A DNA stretch of 64,000 bases from Campylobacter sp. CCUG 57310 (lineage in GTDB: Bacteria > Campylobacterota > Campylobacteria > Campylobacterales > Campylobacteraceae): NCBI RefSeq assembly GCF_013201975.1, contig NZ_CP053845.1, forward strand, positions 1 through 64,000, in the 5' to 3' direction. The first letter of the stretch is position 1. Every line of letters starts with the position of its first letter. This document shows, piece after piece, positions 27,265 through 37,137 of the stretch. Under the pieces are notes generated by a model that was given only the letters and a program-made list of their open reading frames with translations, was not told the origin of the DNA and ran no database searches. The position numbers and the translations under genes were made by a program.

Positions 27265-27801
27265 ATGTCACGTATAGGTAAGCAGCCGATAGCTATTCCA
27301 AGCGGATTAGATGTCAGCATAGAAGGAAATTTGCTTAAATTTAAAAAAGGCAATAATACAAAAGAACTTGACACAAAAGGTCATGTTGATGTTAAGGTAG
27401 AAAACGGCTCAATCGTATTTTCTCCTAAAGGCGAAGATAGACAAAGTAGAGCATACTGGGGCACATACAGGGCGCTAGCTAACAATATCGTTACAGGTCT
27501 TACGGACGGATTTATTCGTAAGCTTGAGATAAACGGTGTTGGATATAAGGCAGCGGCAAAAGGCAACGTGCTTGAGCTAAGTTTAGGATTTTCTCACCCG
27601 ATAAATCATGAAGTACCAAAAGGTGTCGAGATAAGCGTAGAGAAAAACGTCATCACTATAAAAGGCGATGATAAGCAAGTTGTAGGACAAATAGCAGCTC
27701 AAGTTAGAGGATATCGCCCGCCTGAGCCATACAAAGGCAAGGGTATAAAATATGCTGAAGAGCGCATTATCCGCAAAGCCGGTAAAACATCTAAGAAGTA
27801 A
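27265..27801 (+). CDS. rplF: 50S ribosomal protein L6
   Basis: Two-domain 23S rRNA binder near the GTPase centre. [17 protein letters not shown] at the start and the C-terminal signature [22 protein letters not shown] are diagnostic. 178 residues, preceded by AAAAAGGAA. It restarts the spc gene order after the unusual spacer. Confidence 0.98.
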   Translation: MSRIGKQPIAIPSGLDVSIEGNLLKFKKGNNTKELDTKGHVDVKVENGSIVFSPKGEDRQSRAYWGTYRALANNIVTGLTDGFIRKLEINGVGYKAAAKGNVLELSLGFSHPINHEVPKGVEISVEKNVITIKGDDKQVVGQIAAQVRGYRPPEPYKGKGIKYAEERIIRKAGKTSKK

Positions 27802-27811
27802 GGGATAGGTA

Positions 27812-28168
27812 ATGACAGCAAATGTATTAAAAAGAAAACTCGCTCTTAGAATAAAGAGAAAGAGAAGAATCAGAGCTAAAATTTCCGGCACTGCATCAAA
27901 ACCTAGAGTTTCTATTTTTAAATCAAATAGAACGCTTTATGTTCAGGCTATCGAAGATGTTACGGCAACTACTATTGCAGCGGCTGACGGAAGAAAGCTA
28001 GGCATTAAAGCTAACAAAGATGGTGCTGTAGTTTTGGCAAAAGAATTTGCAAAAGCTCTTAAAGCAAAAGGCGTAGAAGAGGCTTTATTTGATAGAAACG
28101 GCTATTTGTATCACGGCGTTGTAGCGGCTTTTGCGGACGCTTTAAGAGAAAATGGCATTAAGCTATAA
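27812..28168 (+). CDS. rplR: 50S ribosomal protein L18
   Basis: Binds 5S rRNA. Basic N-terminus ([18 protein letters not shown]), [18 protein letters not shown] and the end [23 protein letters not shown] match L18. 118 residues. Confidence 0.97.
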   Translation: MTANVLKRKLALRIKRKRRIRAKISGTASKPRVSIFKSNRTLYVQAIEDVTATTIAAADGRKLGIKANKDGAVVLAKEFAKALKAKGVEEALFDRNGYLYHGVVAAFADALRENGIKL

Positions 28169-28183
28169 CCCAAAGGAAAATCG

Positions 28184-28627
28184 ATGGAAAAATATAATAG
28201 AGAAGAATTTGAAGAAGTAATCGTCGATATCGGTCGGGTTACAAAGGTTGTTAAAGGCGGTCGTAGATTTAGATTTACGGCTCTTATAGTAGTCGGAAAT
28301 AGAAACGGACTAGTCGGTTTTGGCTTCGGTAAAGCTAAAGAGGTTCCTGATGCGATCAGAAAAGCCGTTGATGATGCTTTCAAAAACATTATCAATGTTA
28401 AGCTTAAAGGCTCGACAATTCCTCACGATATAGAGGTAAAATATAACGCAAGTAGAATTTTACTTCGTCCGGCAAGCGAAGGTACGGGTGTTATCGCAGG
28501 CGGTTCAACTCGCCCTATTCTAGAGCTTGCAGGTATCAAGGATATCTTGACAAAATCACTTGGCTCAAACAACTCTGCAAACGTTGTTCGCGCTACAATC
28601 AAAGCATTAAGTATGCTTAAAAGCTAA
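28184..28627 (+). CDS. rpsE: 30S ribosomal protein S5
   Basis: Decoding-fidelity protein. The N-terminal dsRBD-like S5 domain with [20 protein letters not shown] and [17 protein letters not shown], and the C-terminal [19 protein letters not shown] segment, are present. 147 residues, somewhat short at the C-terminus. rplO follows directly: rpmD (L30), which lies here in many bacteria, is absent, as usual in this class. Confidence 0.98.
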   Translation: MEKYNREEFEEVIVDIGRVTKVVKGGRRFRFTALIVVGNRNGLVGFGFGKAKEVPDAIRKAVDDAFKNIINVKLKGSTIPHDIEVKYNASRILLRPASEGTGVIAGGSTRPILELAGIKDILTKSLGSNNSANVVRATIKALSMLKS

Positions 28628-28638
28628 GGAGAGGGAAT

Positions 28639-29040
28639 ATGGGACTTGAAAAATTAACTCCGGCTGCCGGTTCAACTCGCGAAACTAAGAGATTGGGACG
28701 CGGTCAAGGTAGCGGTCAAGGTAAAACCGCAGGCAAAGGACATAAAGGTCAAAGAGCTAGAAAAGGCTATAACGAAAAAAGAGGTTTTGAGGGTGGACAA
28801 CAACCGCTTCAAAGACGTCTTCCAAAAGTTGGATTTACATCTAGAGTAGTAAAGCCTTATGTAATCAACGTAGATAAGATAACAGCCGTAAAAGAGCTAA
28901 GCGAGATCACTGTCGCTAGCATAGCAACCGTTCATAAAATTTCAAGCAGCGTTTTGAAAATTAAATTGATCGGAACAGGAGCTAAAGGGCTTGTTGCAAA
29001 AATCAAAGACGAGAACGTAACCGTTAGCGGACGTGCATAA
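28639..29040 (+). CDS. rplO: 50S ribosomal protein L15
   Basis: Late-assembling protein. The Gly/Arg-rich N-terminus [22 protein letters not shown] followed by [17 protein letters not shown] is diagnostic. 133 residues. Its stop overlaps the secY start by one base (TAATG). Confidence 0.97.
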   Translation: MGLEKLTPAAGSTRETKRLGRGQGSGQGKTAGKGHKGQRARKGYNEKRGFEGGQQPLQRRLPKVGFTSRVVKPYVINVDKITAVKELSEITVASIATVHKISSSVLKIKLIGTGAKGLVAKIKDENVTVSGRA

Positions 29041-30302
29041 TGAATAAGACATTGACCAACAAGATACTCATCACGTTGGCATTTTTATTTGCTTACAGGA
29101 TACTGGCATACGTGCCGGTTCCTGGTGTTAATGTCGACGTCATTAAAGAATTTTTTGATTCAAACAGTTCTAATGCACTAGGATTATTTAATATGTTCAG
29201 CGGTAATGCCGCAGAAAGATTAAGTATCATCTCGCTTGGAATTATGCCTTACATTACATCTTCTATTATTATGGAGCTACTCGCAGCCACATTCCCGACA
29301 CTTGGAAAAATGAAAAAAGATCGCGACGGTATGCAAAAATATATGCAGATTATCCGTTATGCAACTATCGTCATTACTATCGTTCAGGCAATCGGTGTTA
29401 GTATAGGCTTGCAAGGTCTGAGCGGAAGAGGCGGTGAGCAAGCTATCATGATAGATATGAGTCTGTTTATAGCTATTTCGGCAGCTTCAATGCTGGCTGG
29501 AACGATGCTTCTTATGTGGATAGGCGAGCAAATAACTCAAAGAGGTATAGGTAACGGAATCAGTCTTATTATCTTTGCGGGTATCGTTAGCGGAATCCCT
29601 GCAGCGATCGGTGGAACTATAAATTTAGTAAATACTGGCGAAATGAATTTCTTGGTAGTTATCGGAATTTTGCTTGTTATACTCATAACCGTAGGCGTTG
29701 TTATATTTGTCGAAATGGGCGAGAGAAGAATCCCTGTCTCTTACTCAAGAAAAGTAGTTATGGAAAATCAAAATAAGCGCATAATGAACTATATACCTAT
29801 TAAAGTAAATTTAAGCGGTGTTATCCCGCCTATCTTTGCTAGCGCTATATTGATGTTTCCAAGCACCATCTTTCAAGCAAGTACAAATAAATATATCCAA
29901 GCGATTAACGACTTTTTAAACCCGAACAGCTATATGTTTAACTTCTTAACTTTCTTGCTTGTCGTGTTTTTTGCATATTTTTACGCGTCAATCGTATTTA
30001 ACGCAAAAGATATTAGCGAGAATTTAAAAAGACAAGGCGGATTTATACCTGGAATTAGACCGGGCGAAGGCACTGCGGGATATCTAAACGAGATCGCTTC
30101 AAGACTAACTTTTAGCGGTTCTATATATCTTGGTCTTATCTCAACCCTGCCTTGGGTTTTGGTTAAATTTATGGGCGTGCCGTTTTATTTTGGCGGAACA
30201 TCTGTTTTGATCGTTGTTTCGGTTGCTCTTGATACTATGAGAAGGATCGAGGCTCAAATTTATATGAACAAATACCAAACTTTAAGTGCGGTAGGTTTAT
30301 AA
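29040..30302 (+). CDS. secY: Protein translocase channel subunit SecY
   Basis: Core of the SecYEG channel in the inner membrane. 420 residues with ten hydrophobic helices; family motifs include FNMFSGNAAERLSIISLGIMPYI near helix 2, GIGNGISLIIFAGI, RIPVSYSRK in the cytosolic loop and FIPGIRPGEGTAGYL before helix 9. Located after rplO as in most bacteria. The partner SecG gene is at 57.5-57.9 kb in this window. Confidence 0.99.
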   Translation: MNKTLTNKILITLAFLFAYRILAYVPVPGVNVDVIKEFFDSNSSNALGLFNMFSGNAAERLSIISLGIMPYITSSIIMELLAATFPTLGKMKKDRDGMQKYMQIIRYATIVITIVQAIGVSIGLQGLSGRGGEQAIMIDMSLFIAISAASMLAGTMLLMWIGEQITQRGIGNGISLIIFAGIVSGIPAAIGGTINLVNTGEMNFLVVIGILLVILITVGVVIFVEMGERRIPVSYSRKVVMENQNKRIMNYIPIKVNLSGVIPPIFASAILMFPSTIFQASTNKYIQAINDFLNPNSYMFNFLTFLLVVFFAYFYASIVFNAKDISENLKRQGGFIPGIRPGEGTAGYLNEIASRLTFSGSIYLGLISTLPWVLVKFMGVPFYFGGTSVLIVVSVALDTMRRIEAQIYMNKYQTLSAVGL

Positions 30303-30303
30303 A

Positions 30304-31062
30304 ATGGCGATTTCGCTTAAAAAACCGGCTGAAATTGAAAAACTTAGAGCGGCAAATCAAATTGTCGCTCGCACTCTTGATTATGTTGAAAGTATTATAA
30401 AGCCTGGAATTTCACTTCTTGAGATTGATAAGATTTGTGAGGATATGATAATAAAAGCCGGTGCAAAGCCTGCTTTCAAAGGACTTTACGGCTTTCCTAA
30501 TGCAGCTTGTATAAGTCTAAATGAAGTTGTAATCCACGGAATTCCTGATAAAACAATCCTGCAAGAGGGCGATATAGTCGGGGTTGATATAGGCACGAAT
30601 TTAAACGGTTTTTTCGGTGATTCTGCTCGTACATTCGGAGTGGGTCAAATTTCAAAAGAGGATGAAGCTTTAATAGCTTGCTCTAAAGATGCGCTTTATT
30701 TTGCCATTGATATCATAAGAGAGGGAATGCATTTTAAAGAGCTTAGTTATGAGCTTGAGAAATTTATCCTTGCAAGAGGGTTTGTACCGCTAAGAGGATT
30801 TTGCGGACACGGCATAGGCAAGCGCCCACACGAAGAGCCTGAAGTGCCAAACTACTTAGAGGGAAACAACCCAAAAGCCGGTCCAAAGATCAAAAACGGA
30901 ATGGTTTTTTGCATAGAGCCAATGATTTGTCAAAAAGAAGGCATTCCTATAGTCGGCGATGATAAGTGGAAAGTAACCAGCAAGGACGGTTTAAGAACTA
31001 GCCATTATGAACACTGTGTTGCCATTATAAACGGAAGAGCTGAAATTTTAAGCAAAGTGTAA
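30304..31062 (+). CDS. map: Methionine aminopeptidase type I
   Basis: Removes N-terminal Met from nascent proteins. Metal ligands are seen in GVDIGTNLNGFFGDSART (two Asp), GFCGHGIGKRPHEEP (His), FCIEPM (Glu) and near the end in SHYEHCVAI. 252 residues. One base after secY. Confidence 0.97.
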   Translation: MAISLKKPAEIEKLRAANQIVARTLDYVESIIKPGISLLEIDKICEDMIIKAGAKPAFKGLYGFPNAACISLNEVVIHGIPDKTILQEGDIVGVDIGTNLNGFFGDSARTFGVGQISKEDEALIACSKDALYFAIDIIREGMHFKELSYELEKFILARGFVPLRGFCGHGIGKRPHEEPEVPNYLEGNNPKAGPKIKNGMVFCIEPMICQKEGIPIVGDDKWKVTSKDGLRTSHYEHCVAIINGRAEILSKV

Positions 31063-31181
31063 AATTTATATCAAATTTATCGCCTAAGTTTTTGCAGTTT
31101 ACAAATTTGATTTGTGAATTGTAAAATTTTAATTTGTGGTGAGTTAAAATTTAAAATTAAATTTATGAAAGGGGGAAAATA

Positions 31182-31400
31182 GTGGCAAAAGACGACGTCA
31201 TAGAGATTGACGGTAACGTTATAGAGGCTCTACCTAATGCAACTTTTAAAGTTGAACTTGATAATAAGCATGTCATTTTGTGCCATATCGCAGGCAAGAT
31301 GAGAATGCATTATATCAAGATAATGCCAGGAGACAGGGTAAAGGTAGAACTCACGCCGTATAGTCTTGACAAGGGCAGGATAATTTATCGTCATAAGTAA
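31182..31400 (+). CDS. infA: Translation initiation factor IF-1
   Basis: OB-fold factor that blocks the A site at initiation. 72 residues with [25 protein letters not shown]-like [13 protein letters not shown] and [18 protein letters not shown]. Start is GTG at 31182 behind a very strong GAAAGGGGG site. A 119-bp A+T-rich spacer separates it from map and may hold its own promoter. Confidence 0.98.
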   Translation: MAKDDVIEIDGNVIEALPNATFKVELDNKHVILCHIAGKMRMHYIKIMPGDRVKVELTPYSLDKGRIIYRHK

Positions 31401-31441
31401 AATAAAAGCTAAATTTGGCTAAAATCAGCCCTTTGCAACAA

Positions 31442-31558
31442 ATGCTGTATGAAGAATTGTTTTCAAAGCCTACCACTTGTTTTGAAAATAGTTGGTTTAA
31501 CAATTTCTTTAAACCTGATGCAGCCCTAAAAAAGTGGAATAAATTTTTAGGAGACTAA
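31442..31558 (+). CDS. Possible 38-aa ORF between infA and rpmJ
   Basis: An open frame from ATG 31442 to TAA 31558 in the 159-bp gap, encoding a Phe/Trp/Lys-rich sequence that begins [18 protein letters not shown] and ends KKWNKFLGD. It has protein-like composition but no clear ribosome site, and its end contains the rpmJ ribosome site. It may be a chance frame, a leader peptide for rpmJ, or a relic. Function unknown. Confidence 0.25.
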   Translation: MLYEELFSKPTTCFENSWFNNFFKPDAALKKWNKFLGD

Positions 31559-31559
31559 G

Positions 31560-31673
31560 ATGAAAGTTCGTCCTTCTGTAAAGAAGATGTGTGACAAATG
31601 TAAAGTTGTCAAACGTAAAGGCATAGTTCACGTAATTTGTGAAAATCCAAAACATAAACAAAGACAAGGATAA
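31560..31673 (+). CDS. rpmJ: 50S ribosomal protein L36
   Basis: 37-residue zinc-ribbon protein: [21 protein letters not shown], with CDKC and a later C...H pair near the end ([13 protein letters not shown]). It is the zinc-binding C+ form, like the S14 here. Ribosome site TTTAGGAG eight bases upstream. Too short for many gene callers. Confidence 0.97.
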   Translation: MKVRPSVKKMCDKCKVVKRKGIVHVICENPKHKQRQG

Positions 31674-31677
31674 AAGA

Positions 31678-32046
31678 ATGGCTCGTATTGCAGGTGTAGA
31701 TTTACCGAAAAAAAAGAGAATTGAGTATGGTCTAACTTACATTTATGGTATCGGCCTTCATAAATCAAGAGAGATTCTTACGGCTACCGGAATTTCTTAT
31801 GATAAGAGAGTTCATGAGCTAACTGAAGATGAGGCTGCTGCTATTCGTAAAGAGATCCAAGAGAAACATGTGGTTGAAGGTGATCTTAGAAAGAGCGTTG
31901 CTATGGATATAAAAGCGCTTATGGATCTTGGAAGCTATAGAGGTCTTCGCCATAGAAAGGGTCTTCCGGTGCGCGGTCAAAAGACTAAAACAAACGCTAG
32001 AACCAGAAAAGGTAAGCGAAAAACTGTTGGCTCTGCAACAAAATAA
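31678..32046 (+). CDS. rpsM: 30S ribosomal protein S13
   Basis: Head protein contacting the P-site tRNA and the 50S subunit. [19 protein letters not shown] at the start and the C-terminal [20 protein letters not shown] are diagnostic. 122 residues. ATG 31678 is four bases after rpmJ; an upstream in-frame ATG lies inside rpmJ and was rejected. Confidence 0.98.
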   Translation: MARIAGVDLPKKKRIEYGLTYIYGIGLHKSREILTATGISYDKRVHELTEDEAAAIRKEIQEKHVVEGDLRKSVAMDIKALMDLGSYRGLRHRKGLPVRGQKTKTNARTRKGKRKTVGSATK

Positions 32047-32052
32047 GGATAG

Positions 32053-32448
32053 ATGATGGCAAAAAGAAAGATAACTAAAAAGAAAGTAGTAAGAAAAAGT
32101 ATTGCCAAAGGTGTTGTTTATATAAGTGCGACTTTTAACAACACTATGGTTACGGTTACCGATGAGATGGGCAATGCCATAGCCTGGAGCAGTGCAGGCG
32201 CACTTGGCTTTAAAGGTAGTAAAAAATCAACTCCATATGCAGCTCAGCAAGCGGTAGAAGATGCTATGAGTAAAGCTAAAGAGCATGGAATTAAAGAGGT
32301 GGGCATAAAAGTTCAAGGTCCCGGAAGCGGTAGAGAAACAGCCGTGAAAAGCGTAGGTACAATTGAAGGTATTAAAGTTGTATTCCTTAAAGATATAACT
32401 CCGCTTGCTCACAATGGTTGCAGACCACCAAAACGCCGCCGCGTGTAA
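32053..32448 (+). CDS. rpsK: 30S ribosomal protein S11
   Basis: Platform protein near the E site. [34 protein letters not shown] and the C-terminal [18 protein letters not shown] are hallmarks. 130-131 residues; start at either of two adjacent ATG codons (32053 or 32056), the second having the better distance from AAGGA. Confidence 0.98.
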   Translation: MMAKRKITKKKVVRKSIAKGVVYISATFNNTMVTVTDEMGNAIAWSSAGALGFKGSKKSTPYAAQQAVEDAMSKAKEHGIKEVGIKVQGPGSGRETAVKSVGTIEGIKVVFLKDITPLAHNGCRPPKRRRV

Positions 32449-32470
32449 TTAGAAATTTAGGAGAATTATT

Positions 32471-33097
32471 ATGGCAAGATATAGAGGACCTGTTGAAAAA
32501 TTAGAAAGACGTTTGGGTGTAAGTTTGGCTCTTAAGGGCGAGAGAAGATTGGCGGGTAAATCAGCGCTTGATAAACGCCCTTATGCACCGGGACAGCACG
32601 GACAAAGAAGAGCTAAGATCAGCGAATACGGATTACAGCTTCGCGAAAAACAAAAAGCTAAATTTATGTATGGAATTTCTGAAAAGCAGTTTAGAAGATT
32701 GTTTCAAGAAGCGGCTAGAAGAGAGGGCAATACGGGTGCACTTTTGGTTCAACTTTTAGAGCAAAGACTTGATAACGTAGTTTATAGAATGGGCTTTGCG
32801 ACAACTAGAAGATTTGCTCGCCAACTTGTTACTCACGGACATATATTGGTAAATGGTAAAAAAGTAGATATTCCGTCATATAGAGTTGATGCTGGATCCA
32901 AGATAGAAATAGTAGAGAAGTCAAAAAACAATCCTCAAATCGTTCGAGCGATTGATCTTACTGCTCAAACTGGAATTGTTTCTTGGGTTGATGTTGAAAA
33001 AGATAAAAAATTTGGAATTTTTACAAGAACACCGGAAAGAGAAGAGGTTGTCATTCCTGTAGAGGAAAGATTTATAGTAGAGCTTTATTCTAAATAA
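32471..33097 (+). CDS. rpsD: 30S ribosomal protein S4
   Basis: 16S assembly initiator. [19 protein letters not shown], then [15 protein letters not shown], and the S4 RNA-binding domain [22 protein letters not shown] with [15 protein letters not shown]. 208 residues. The non-zinc form (no N-terminal Cys set). Preceded by TTTAGGAG. Confidence 0.98.
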   Translation: MARYRGPVEKLERRLGVSLALKGERRLAGKSALDKRPYAPGQHGQRRAKISEYGLQLREKQKAKFMYGISEKQFRRLFQEAARREGNTGALLVQLLEQRLDNVVYRMGFATTRRFARQLVTHGHILVNGKKVDIPSYRVDAGSKIEIVEKSKNNPQIVRAIDLTAQTGIVSWVDVEKDKKFGIFTRTPEREEVVIPVEERFIVELYSK

Positions 33098-33111
33098 TAA
33101 GAGGTGTAATA

Positions 33112-34131
33112 ATGAGAAAGATTACTACATCAGCTTATATGCCTACAGAGATTGAGGTTCAAAGTATAAGCGAGAATGTTGCTAAAATAACGACCTATCC
33201 TTTTGAAGCAGGATATGCCGTAACATTAGCTCATCCGTTGCGCCGTCTGCTTTATAGCAGCACCGTTGGATTTGCTCCTACGGGCGTTAAGATCGAAGGT
33301 GTTTCTCATGAGTTTGACTCTATGAGAGGCATGCTTGAAGATGTCGCGCAGTTTATTATAAATTTGAAAAATTTAAGATTTAAGCTTAAAACCGATTCTG
33401 AGCGCGAAGTTATAGAGTATTCCTTTAAAGGACCAAGAGAGATAAGGGGAAAAGATTTAGCCAATGATATGGTTGAGATAGTAAATCCTGAAGATTATCT
33501 TTCTACTATTAATGAAGATGCCGACTTAAAGTTTTCTGTTATTATCCAAAAAGGCATAGGATATGTGCCAAGCGAAGAAATTCGTGATGCAATGGAAGAG
33601 GATTATATAGCTCTTGATGCTTTCTTTACTCCTGTGAAAAAAGCAGTATATGATATTGAAAATGTTTTGGTTGAAGATAATCCTGACTATGAAAAGATAG
33701 TCTTTACTGTCACAACTGACGGTCAAGTGGGTGCGATTGAGGCATTTAAGAATGCTGTTGATGCCATGTATCAGCAGATGTCTGTATTTAAAAGTATTTT
33801 AGAGATTGATATAACTTCTCAAGTAGGTAGCAATTCATCCTTAGGAAGTGACCATGCAAAACTACTTCAAAGCGTTGAAGAACTAAATTTAAGCGCTAGA
33901 AGCTTTAATTGTCTTGATAGAGCTGAAGTTAGATTTATCGGTGAGCTTGCTTTAATGGATGAGAATGAGTTAAAAGAGCTTAAAAATTTAGGTAAAAAAT
34001 CTCTTGAAGAGATAAAAGCCGTCATGCAAGAGATCGGTTATCCTGTAGGTAGCGACGTTCTAAAAGATGGCAAAGACCAGCTCAAAAAGAAGATTGCTGA
34101 GCTGAAATCACAAATGAGTGCAAACGAGTAA
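33112..34131 (+). CDS. rpoA: RNA polymerase alpha subunit
   Basis: Dimerising scaffold of RNA polymerase. The N-terminal domain contains [22 protein letters not shown]-type assembly sequence (residues about 37-58), and the C-terminal domain (about 255-330) has [20 protein letters not shown] and [16 protein letters not shown], the UP-element/activator-binding helix-hairpin region. 339 residues. Located between rpsD and rplQ as usual. Confidence 0.99.
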   Translation: MRKITTSAYMPTEIEVQSISENVAKITTYPFEAGYAVTLAHPLRRLLYSSTVGFAPTGVKIEGVSHEFDSMRGMLEDVAQFIINLKNLRFKLKTDSEREVIEYSFKGPREIRGKDLANDMVEIVNPEDYLSTINEDADLKFSVIIQKGIGYVPSEEIRDAMEEDYIALDAFFTPVKKAVYDIENVLVEDNPDYEKIVFTVTTDGQVGAIEAFKNAVDAMYQQMSVFKSILEIDITSQVGSNSSLGSDHAKLLQSVEELNLSARSFNCLDRAEVRFIGELALMDENELKELKNLGKKSLEEIKAVMQEIGYPVGSDVLKDGKDQLKKKIAELKSQMSANE

Positions 34132-34141
34132 AGGAAAATAA

Positions 34142-34498
34142 ATGAGACATAGACATGGTTATAGAAAATTAGGCAGAACATCATCTCATCGCTCGGCATT
34201 GCTTAAAAATTTAGCAATCGCGATTATAAAAAGCGAAAAAATTGAGACTACTCTGCCAAAAGCAAAAGAGCTTAGAAGCTATATAGAAAAGCTTATAACA
34301 AGAGCTAGAAAAGGCGATAGTAACGCTCATAGAGCCGTTTTTGCAAGTCTTCAAGATAAAGAGACTACAAATAAGCTAGTTACCGAGATTGCTCCTAAAT
34401 TCGTAGGACGCAACGGTGGTTATACAAGAATAATCAAAACTTGCTTAAGACGCGGCGATGCTGCGGAAATGGCTTATATAGAGCTAGTAAGCGAATAA
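34142..34498 (+). CDS. rplQ: 50S ribosomal protein L17
   Basis: Last gene of the ribosomal superoperon. [20 protein letters not shown] at the start, [21 protein letters not shown] and the C-terminal [22 protein letters not shown] match L17. 118 residues; followed at once by a strong terminator. Confidence 0.98.
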   Translation: MRHRHGYRKLGRTSSHRSALLKNLAIAIIKSEKIETTLPKAKELRSYIEKLITRARKGDSNAHRAVFASLQDKETTNKLVTEIAPKFVGRNGGYTRIIKTCLRRGDAAEMAYIELVSE

Positions 34499-34528
34499 TT
34501 TTAGAGAGCTTCTGCTCTCTAAAATTTT
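34499..34528 (+). terminator. Terminator of the ribosomal superoperon
   Basis: A perfect 11-bp stem TTTTAGAGAGC/GCTCTCTAAAA (34499-34509, 34514-34524) with a TTCT loop, followed by TTTT, starting right after the rplQ stop. A textbook intrinsic terminator. Confidence 0.9.
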
Positions 34529-34649
34529 AATCCACACAATCTGTATAAAATATATTTTCAAATCCGATTTTTACTTCATTTTAAATTTTCAAAAGATACA
34601 ATTTTAAGTTTAATTATCAAGTTTATTCATAAATTTAACGAAAGAGCTT

Positions 34650-35261
34650 ATGAAAAAATTAGTTTGGCTAAATCCCGTCGTAAAAAGTATGTATCAAGTA
34701 AAAAATTTGCAAAAGCTACTTGCGGACAAAGGATTTGAGATTGTAGAGTGCAAGGTAAATCATATCTTAAATGTTAAAAATTCATATAAAGCGGAATTAA
34801 AATCCAAACAGTTCATATTAGACTCCAGATGTCCAAGAGCCGTAAATTTTATAAGTTCGAATTTTAAAGATAAAACAGCTGAATTTTCAACCTCAAATCC
34901 TATTTTGATAGAGAGCGCACTTGAGCTTAGTGCAAATTTAAAAGATGACGAACACCTTTTTATAACTACTCCTTGCGAGGATCTAGCCGAGCTTGGCAGA
35001 GGGTTAAATTTGGCTCGAATCACATTTTTGACATGGAAAGAATTTAGAGAGCTAAATGAGATAAATTTGCCTGCCACAAAGATAAATTCAAGTCCTATTC
35101 CGGTTGGATTTTTTGAAAATTTAGGCGTTAAAGCCATAAGCTTAAAAAGCAAAGACGAGATAGAAAATGCTTTTGCTTATAGATTTCACGAGCTTAAGAG
35201 CTATCAGATCGTAGAGCTTTTACACTGCGAAAACGGCTGTCACAACGGAGACGGTCTATGA
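34650..35261 (+). CDS. Miniature [FeFe]-hydrogenase-like H-cluster domain protein
   Basis: A 203-residue cytosolic protein that matches the three H-cluster motifs of [FeFe] hydrogenase in order. SRCPRAVNF (59-67) stands for TSCCPxW, ITTPCEDLAELGR (105-117) for MPCxAKxxE, and LLHCENGCHNGDG (190-202) for CPGGCxxGGG. The four cysteines that would bind the cubane, C61, C109, C193 and C197, are kept, while the proton-transfer Cys is replaced by Arg60. The ferredoxin-like domains and much of the catalytic body are missing. Its stop overlaps the ABC permease start (ATGA), so the two are coupled. Catalytic hydrogen turnover is unlikely; an Fe-S sensing or assembly role is possible. Confidence 0.65.
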   Translation: MKKLVWLNPVVKSMYQVKNLQKLLADKGFEIVECKVNHILNVKNSYKAELKSKQFILDSRCPRAVNFISSNFKDKTAEFSTSNPILIESALELSANLKDDEHLFITTPCEDLAELGRGLNLARITFLTWKEFRELNEINLPATKINSSPIPVGFFENLGVKAISLKSKDEIENAFAYRFHELKSYQIVELLHCENGCHNGDGL

Positions 35262-36007
35262 GGCAAATTTTTAAAAAGAGCATCTTGATTTTTATTATAT
35301 TTGCAGCTTGGCATATAGTTTGCGAGCTTGAAATTTTTACCGCCTATATCCTGCCAAGTCCTGCTACAACTTTTAAAACAATGTTTAACATGATTTTAAG
35401 CGGCGAGCTTGCGACTCACACTCTCATTAGCTTTAAGCGCATTTTTATAGGTTATGCTTTTGCTTTCGCGCTTGCTTTACTTCTTGGCGGACTTGCGTCG
35501 CTCAAGCCTAAAATCACCTCTTATTACGAGTGGATTTTGGAGTTTTTTAGAAATATCCCGCCTCTTAGCCTGATTGCGATTTTGGTGCTTTGGTTTGGCA
35601 TAAACGAGACTCCAAAAGTTATCATCATCGTTCTTGCTTCGTTTTTTCCGATGTTTTTAAGTATCTCCAAGGGGCTAACGAGTTGCGATATTAAGCTTAT
35701 TGAAGTAGGTAAAATTTTCGGTTTTAGCAAATTTGAAATTTTTTACAAAATCATCTTAAAAAGCGCGCTTAAAGATATCTTTGTCGGTATGCGTATCGGC
35801 TTTGGATATGCGATGAGGGCTATCATAGGAGCTGAGATGATCGCGGCGTCAAGCGGACTTGGCTATCTTATCCTTGATGCAGAGGAACTTTCGCGCGCGG
35901 ATAGGATATTTGTGGGTATCTTTACGATCGGAGTTTGCGGGGTGCTGATTGATCGTATATTTTTAAAGCTCATATCCAAATTTGAGCCTTTAAAGGCGGG
36001 CAGATGA
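35258..36007 (+). CDS. NitT/TauT-type ABC transporter permease
   Basis: Inner-membrane permease of the SsuC/TauC/NrtB class. 249 residues with about six hydrophobic helices and the cytosolic EAA loop (EVGKIFGFSKFEIFYKIILKSALKDIFVG, about residues 148-176) that docks the ATPase. The family segment FFRNIPPLSLIAILVLWFGI is present. It overlaps the hydrogenase-like gene upstream and the ATPase downstream by 4 bp each, making a tight three-gene unit. Substrate unknown; related systems carry sulfonates, nitrate, cyanate or pyrimidine precursors. Confidence 0.9.
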   Translation: MRQIFKKSILIFIIFAAWHIVCELEIFTAYILPSPATTFKTMFNMILSGELATHTLISFKRIFIGYAFAFALALLLGGLASLKPKITSYYEWILEFFRNIPPLSLIAILVLWFGINETPKVIIIVLASFFPMFLSISKGLTSCDIKLIEVGKIFGFSKFEIFYKIILKSALKDIFVGMRIGFGYAMRAIIGAEMIAASSGLGYLILDAEELSRADRIFVGIFTIGVCGVLIDRIFLKLISKFEPLKAGR

Positions 36008-36696
36008 TACAAATATCAAATTTATCCAAGAGCTTTGTTATCCAAGATAAGAGCTTTGAAATTTTAAAAAATTTAAATTTGGCTATAAAAAAAGACAAAA
36101 TTACCGTGGTTCTTGGTAGAAGCGGATGCGGTAAAACCACTCTTTTGCGTCTTATCTCGGGGCTTGAAAATCCAACCGCAGGCGAGATTGATATCAAGCA
36201 AGGCGCTAAAATCGGATTTGTTTTTCAAGAGGCTAGGCTCATGCCTTTTTTAAACGTATATGAAAATATCGTTTTTTCGCTTAAAAAGCATGAGATAAAC
36301 GAGGTCAAAATCGATAAACTGATCGACACGATAGGGCTTAGCGAGTTTAAATTCGCTGCGCCTTCTCAGCTTTCAGGCGGCATGGCTTCTCGCGTGGCGC
36401 TTGCAAGAGTGCTTGCGTATGAGGCGAATTTGATCCTCATGGATGAGCCTTTTGCGGCGCTTGACGCCTTTACGAGAGCTAATATGCAGGCTGAAATTTT
36501 AAAGATTCAAACGGATAAAACCATCCTTTTTGTAACGCACAACATCGATGAAGCGCTGTTTTTAGCCGATGAGATAATCCTGCTTGAAAACGGCGCTATC
36601 AAAGCAAGCTATGATCTGTCAAATTTAGCTAAGCCCAGAGATCTGCTTGAGGGCGATCTCATAAGGCTAAAGCGCGAAATTTTAGCTCACATTTAG
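36004..36696 (+). CDS. NitT/TauT-type ABC transporter ATPase
   Basis: Energises the importer. Walker A GRSGCGKTT (about 39-47), Q-loop FVFQEARLMPF, signature LSGGMASRVALARVLA and Walker B LILMDEPFAALDAF, H-loop FVTHNIDEALF are all present in a 230-residue protein. Coupled to the permease by an ATGA overlap. It converges on and overlaps the end of the GNAT gene by 15 bp. Confidence 0.93.
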   Translation: MIQISNLSKSFVIQDKSFEILKNLNLAIKKDKITVVLGRSGCGKTTLLRLISGLENPTAGEIDIKQGAKIGFVFQEARLMPFLNVYENIVFSLKKHEINEVKIDKLIDTIGLSEFKFAAPSQLSGGMASRVALARVLAYEANLILMDEPFAALDAFTRANMQAEILKIQTDKTILFVTHNIDEALFLADEIILLENGAIKASYDLSNLAKPRDLLEGDLIRLKREILAHI

Positions 36697-37137
36697 CGGT
36701 CTATCTCGCATTCTAGTGCAAACGGCAAAATTTGCCGAGTTATCCTTAAAGCCGAATTTCTCTAAAAAAGCGATCGCATCCTTGCCTTTGCTAATCGGCG
36801 TTACGACCCAAGTCGTAGTATGCTTAAATTTCTTGTTGAAAGCCTCCATAAGTGCAGTTCCAACGCCTTTGTGTTGATAGTCTTTATGCACCATGATCGA
36901 GTAAAGATATGAAGTTGCAAAATTATCCCTGTCGCAAAACGCTTCAAGTGTGCCGATCGTCTTATCTCCAAGCTTGGCCATAGCGACATAGTCATACGTC
37001 CTAAACATATCATAATGTGCCCACTGCATATCTTTTCTAGTGTGCTCTTTGCTCGCCCAACCGATACTTAGCATTATCTCATCGATATCTGCGGGATTGA
37101 AATTTCCGGAATTTTCCAAAACAACTAAATCTTTCAT
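36682..37137 (-). CDS. GNAT-family N-acetyltransferase
   Basis: A 151-residue acetyltransferase. The acetyl-CoA-binding motif A is seen as SIMVHKDYQHKGVGTALMEAF (V-x-x-x-x-Q-x-x-G-x-G pattern), and the late strand FLEKFGFKD is typical of GNAT folds. Acceptor substrate unknown. It lies on the opposite strand between the ABC ATPase and the ABC binding-protein gene, so it separates parts of what looks like one transport system. Confidence 0.88.
   Translation of the reverse strand: MKDLVVLENSGNFNPADIDEIMLSIGWASKEHTRKDMQWAHYDMFRTYDYVAMAKLGDKTIGTLEAFCDRDNFATSYLYSIMVHKDYQHKGVGTALMEAFNKKFKHTTTWVVTPISKGKDAIAFLEKFGFKDNSANFAVCTRMRDRPLNVS

Noticed and set aside
27583-27891. Minus-strand ORF across rplF/rplR
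   Set aside because: Shadow of two certain ribosomal genes, no ribosome site.
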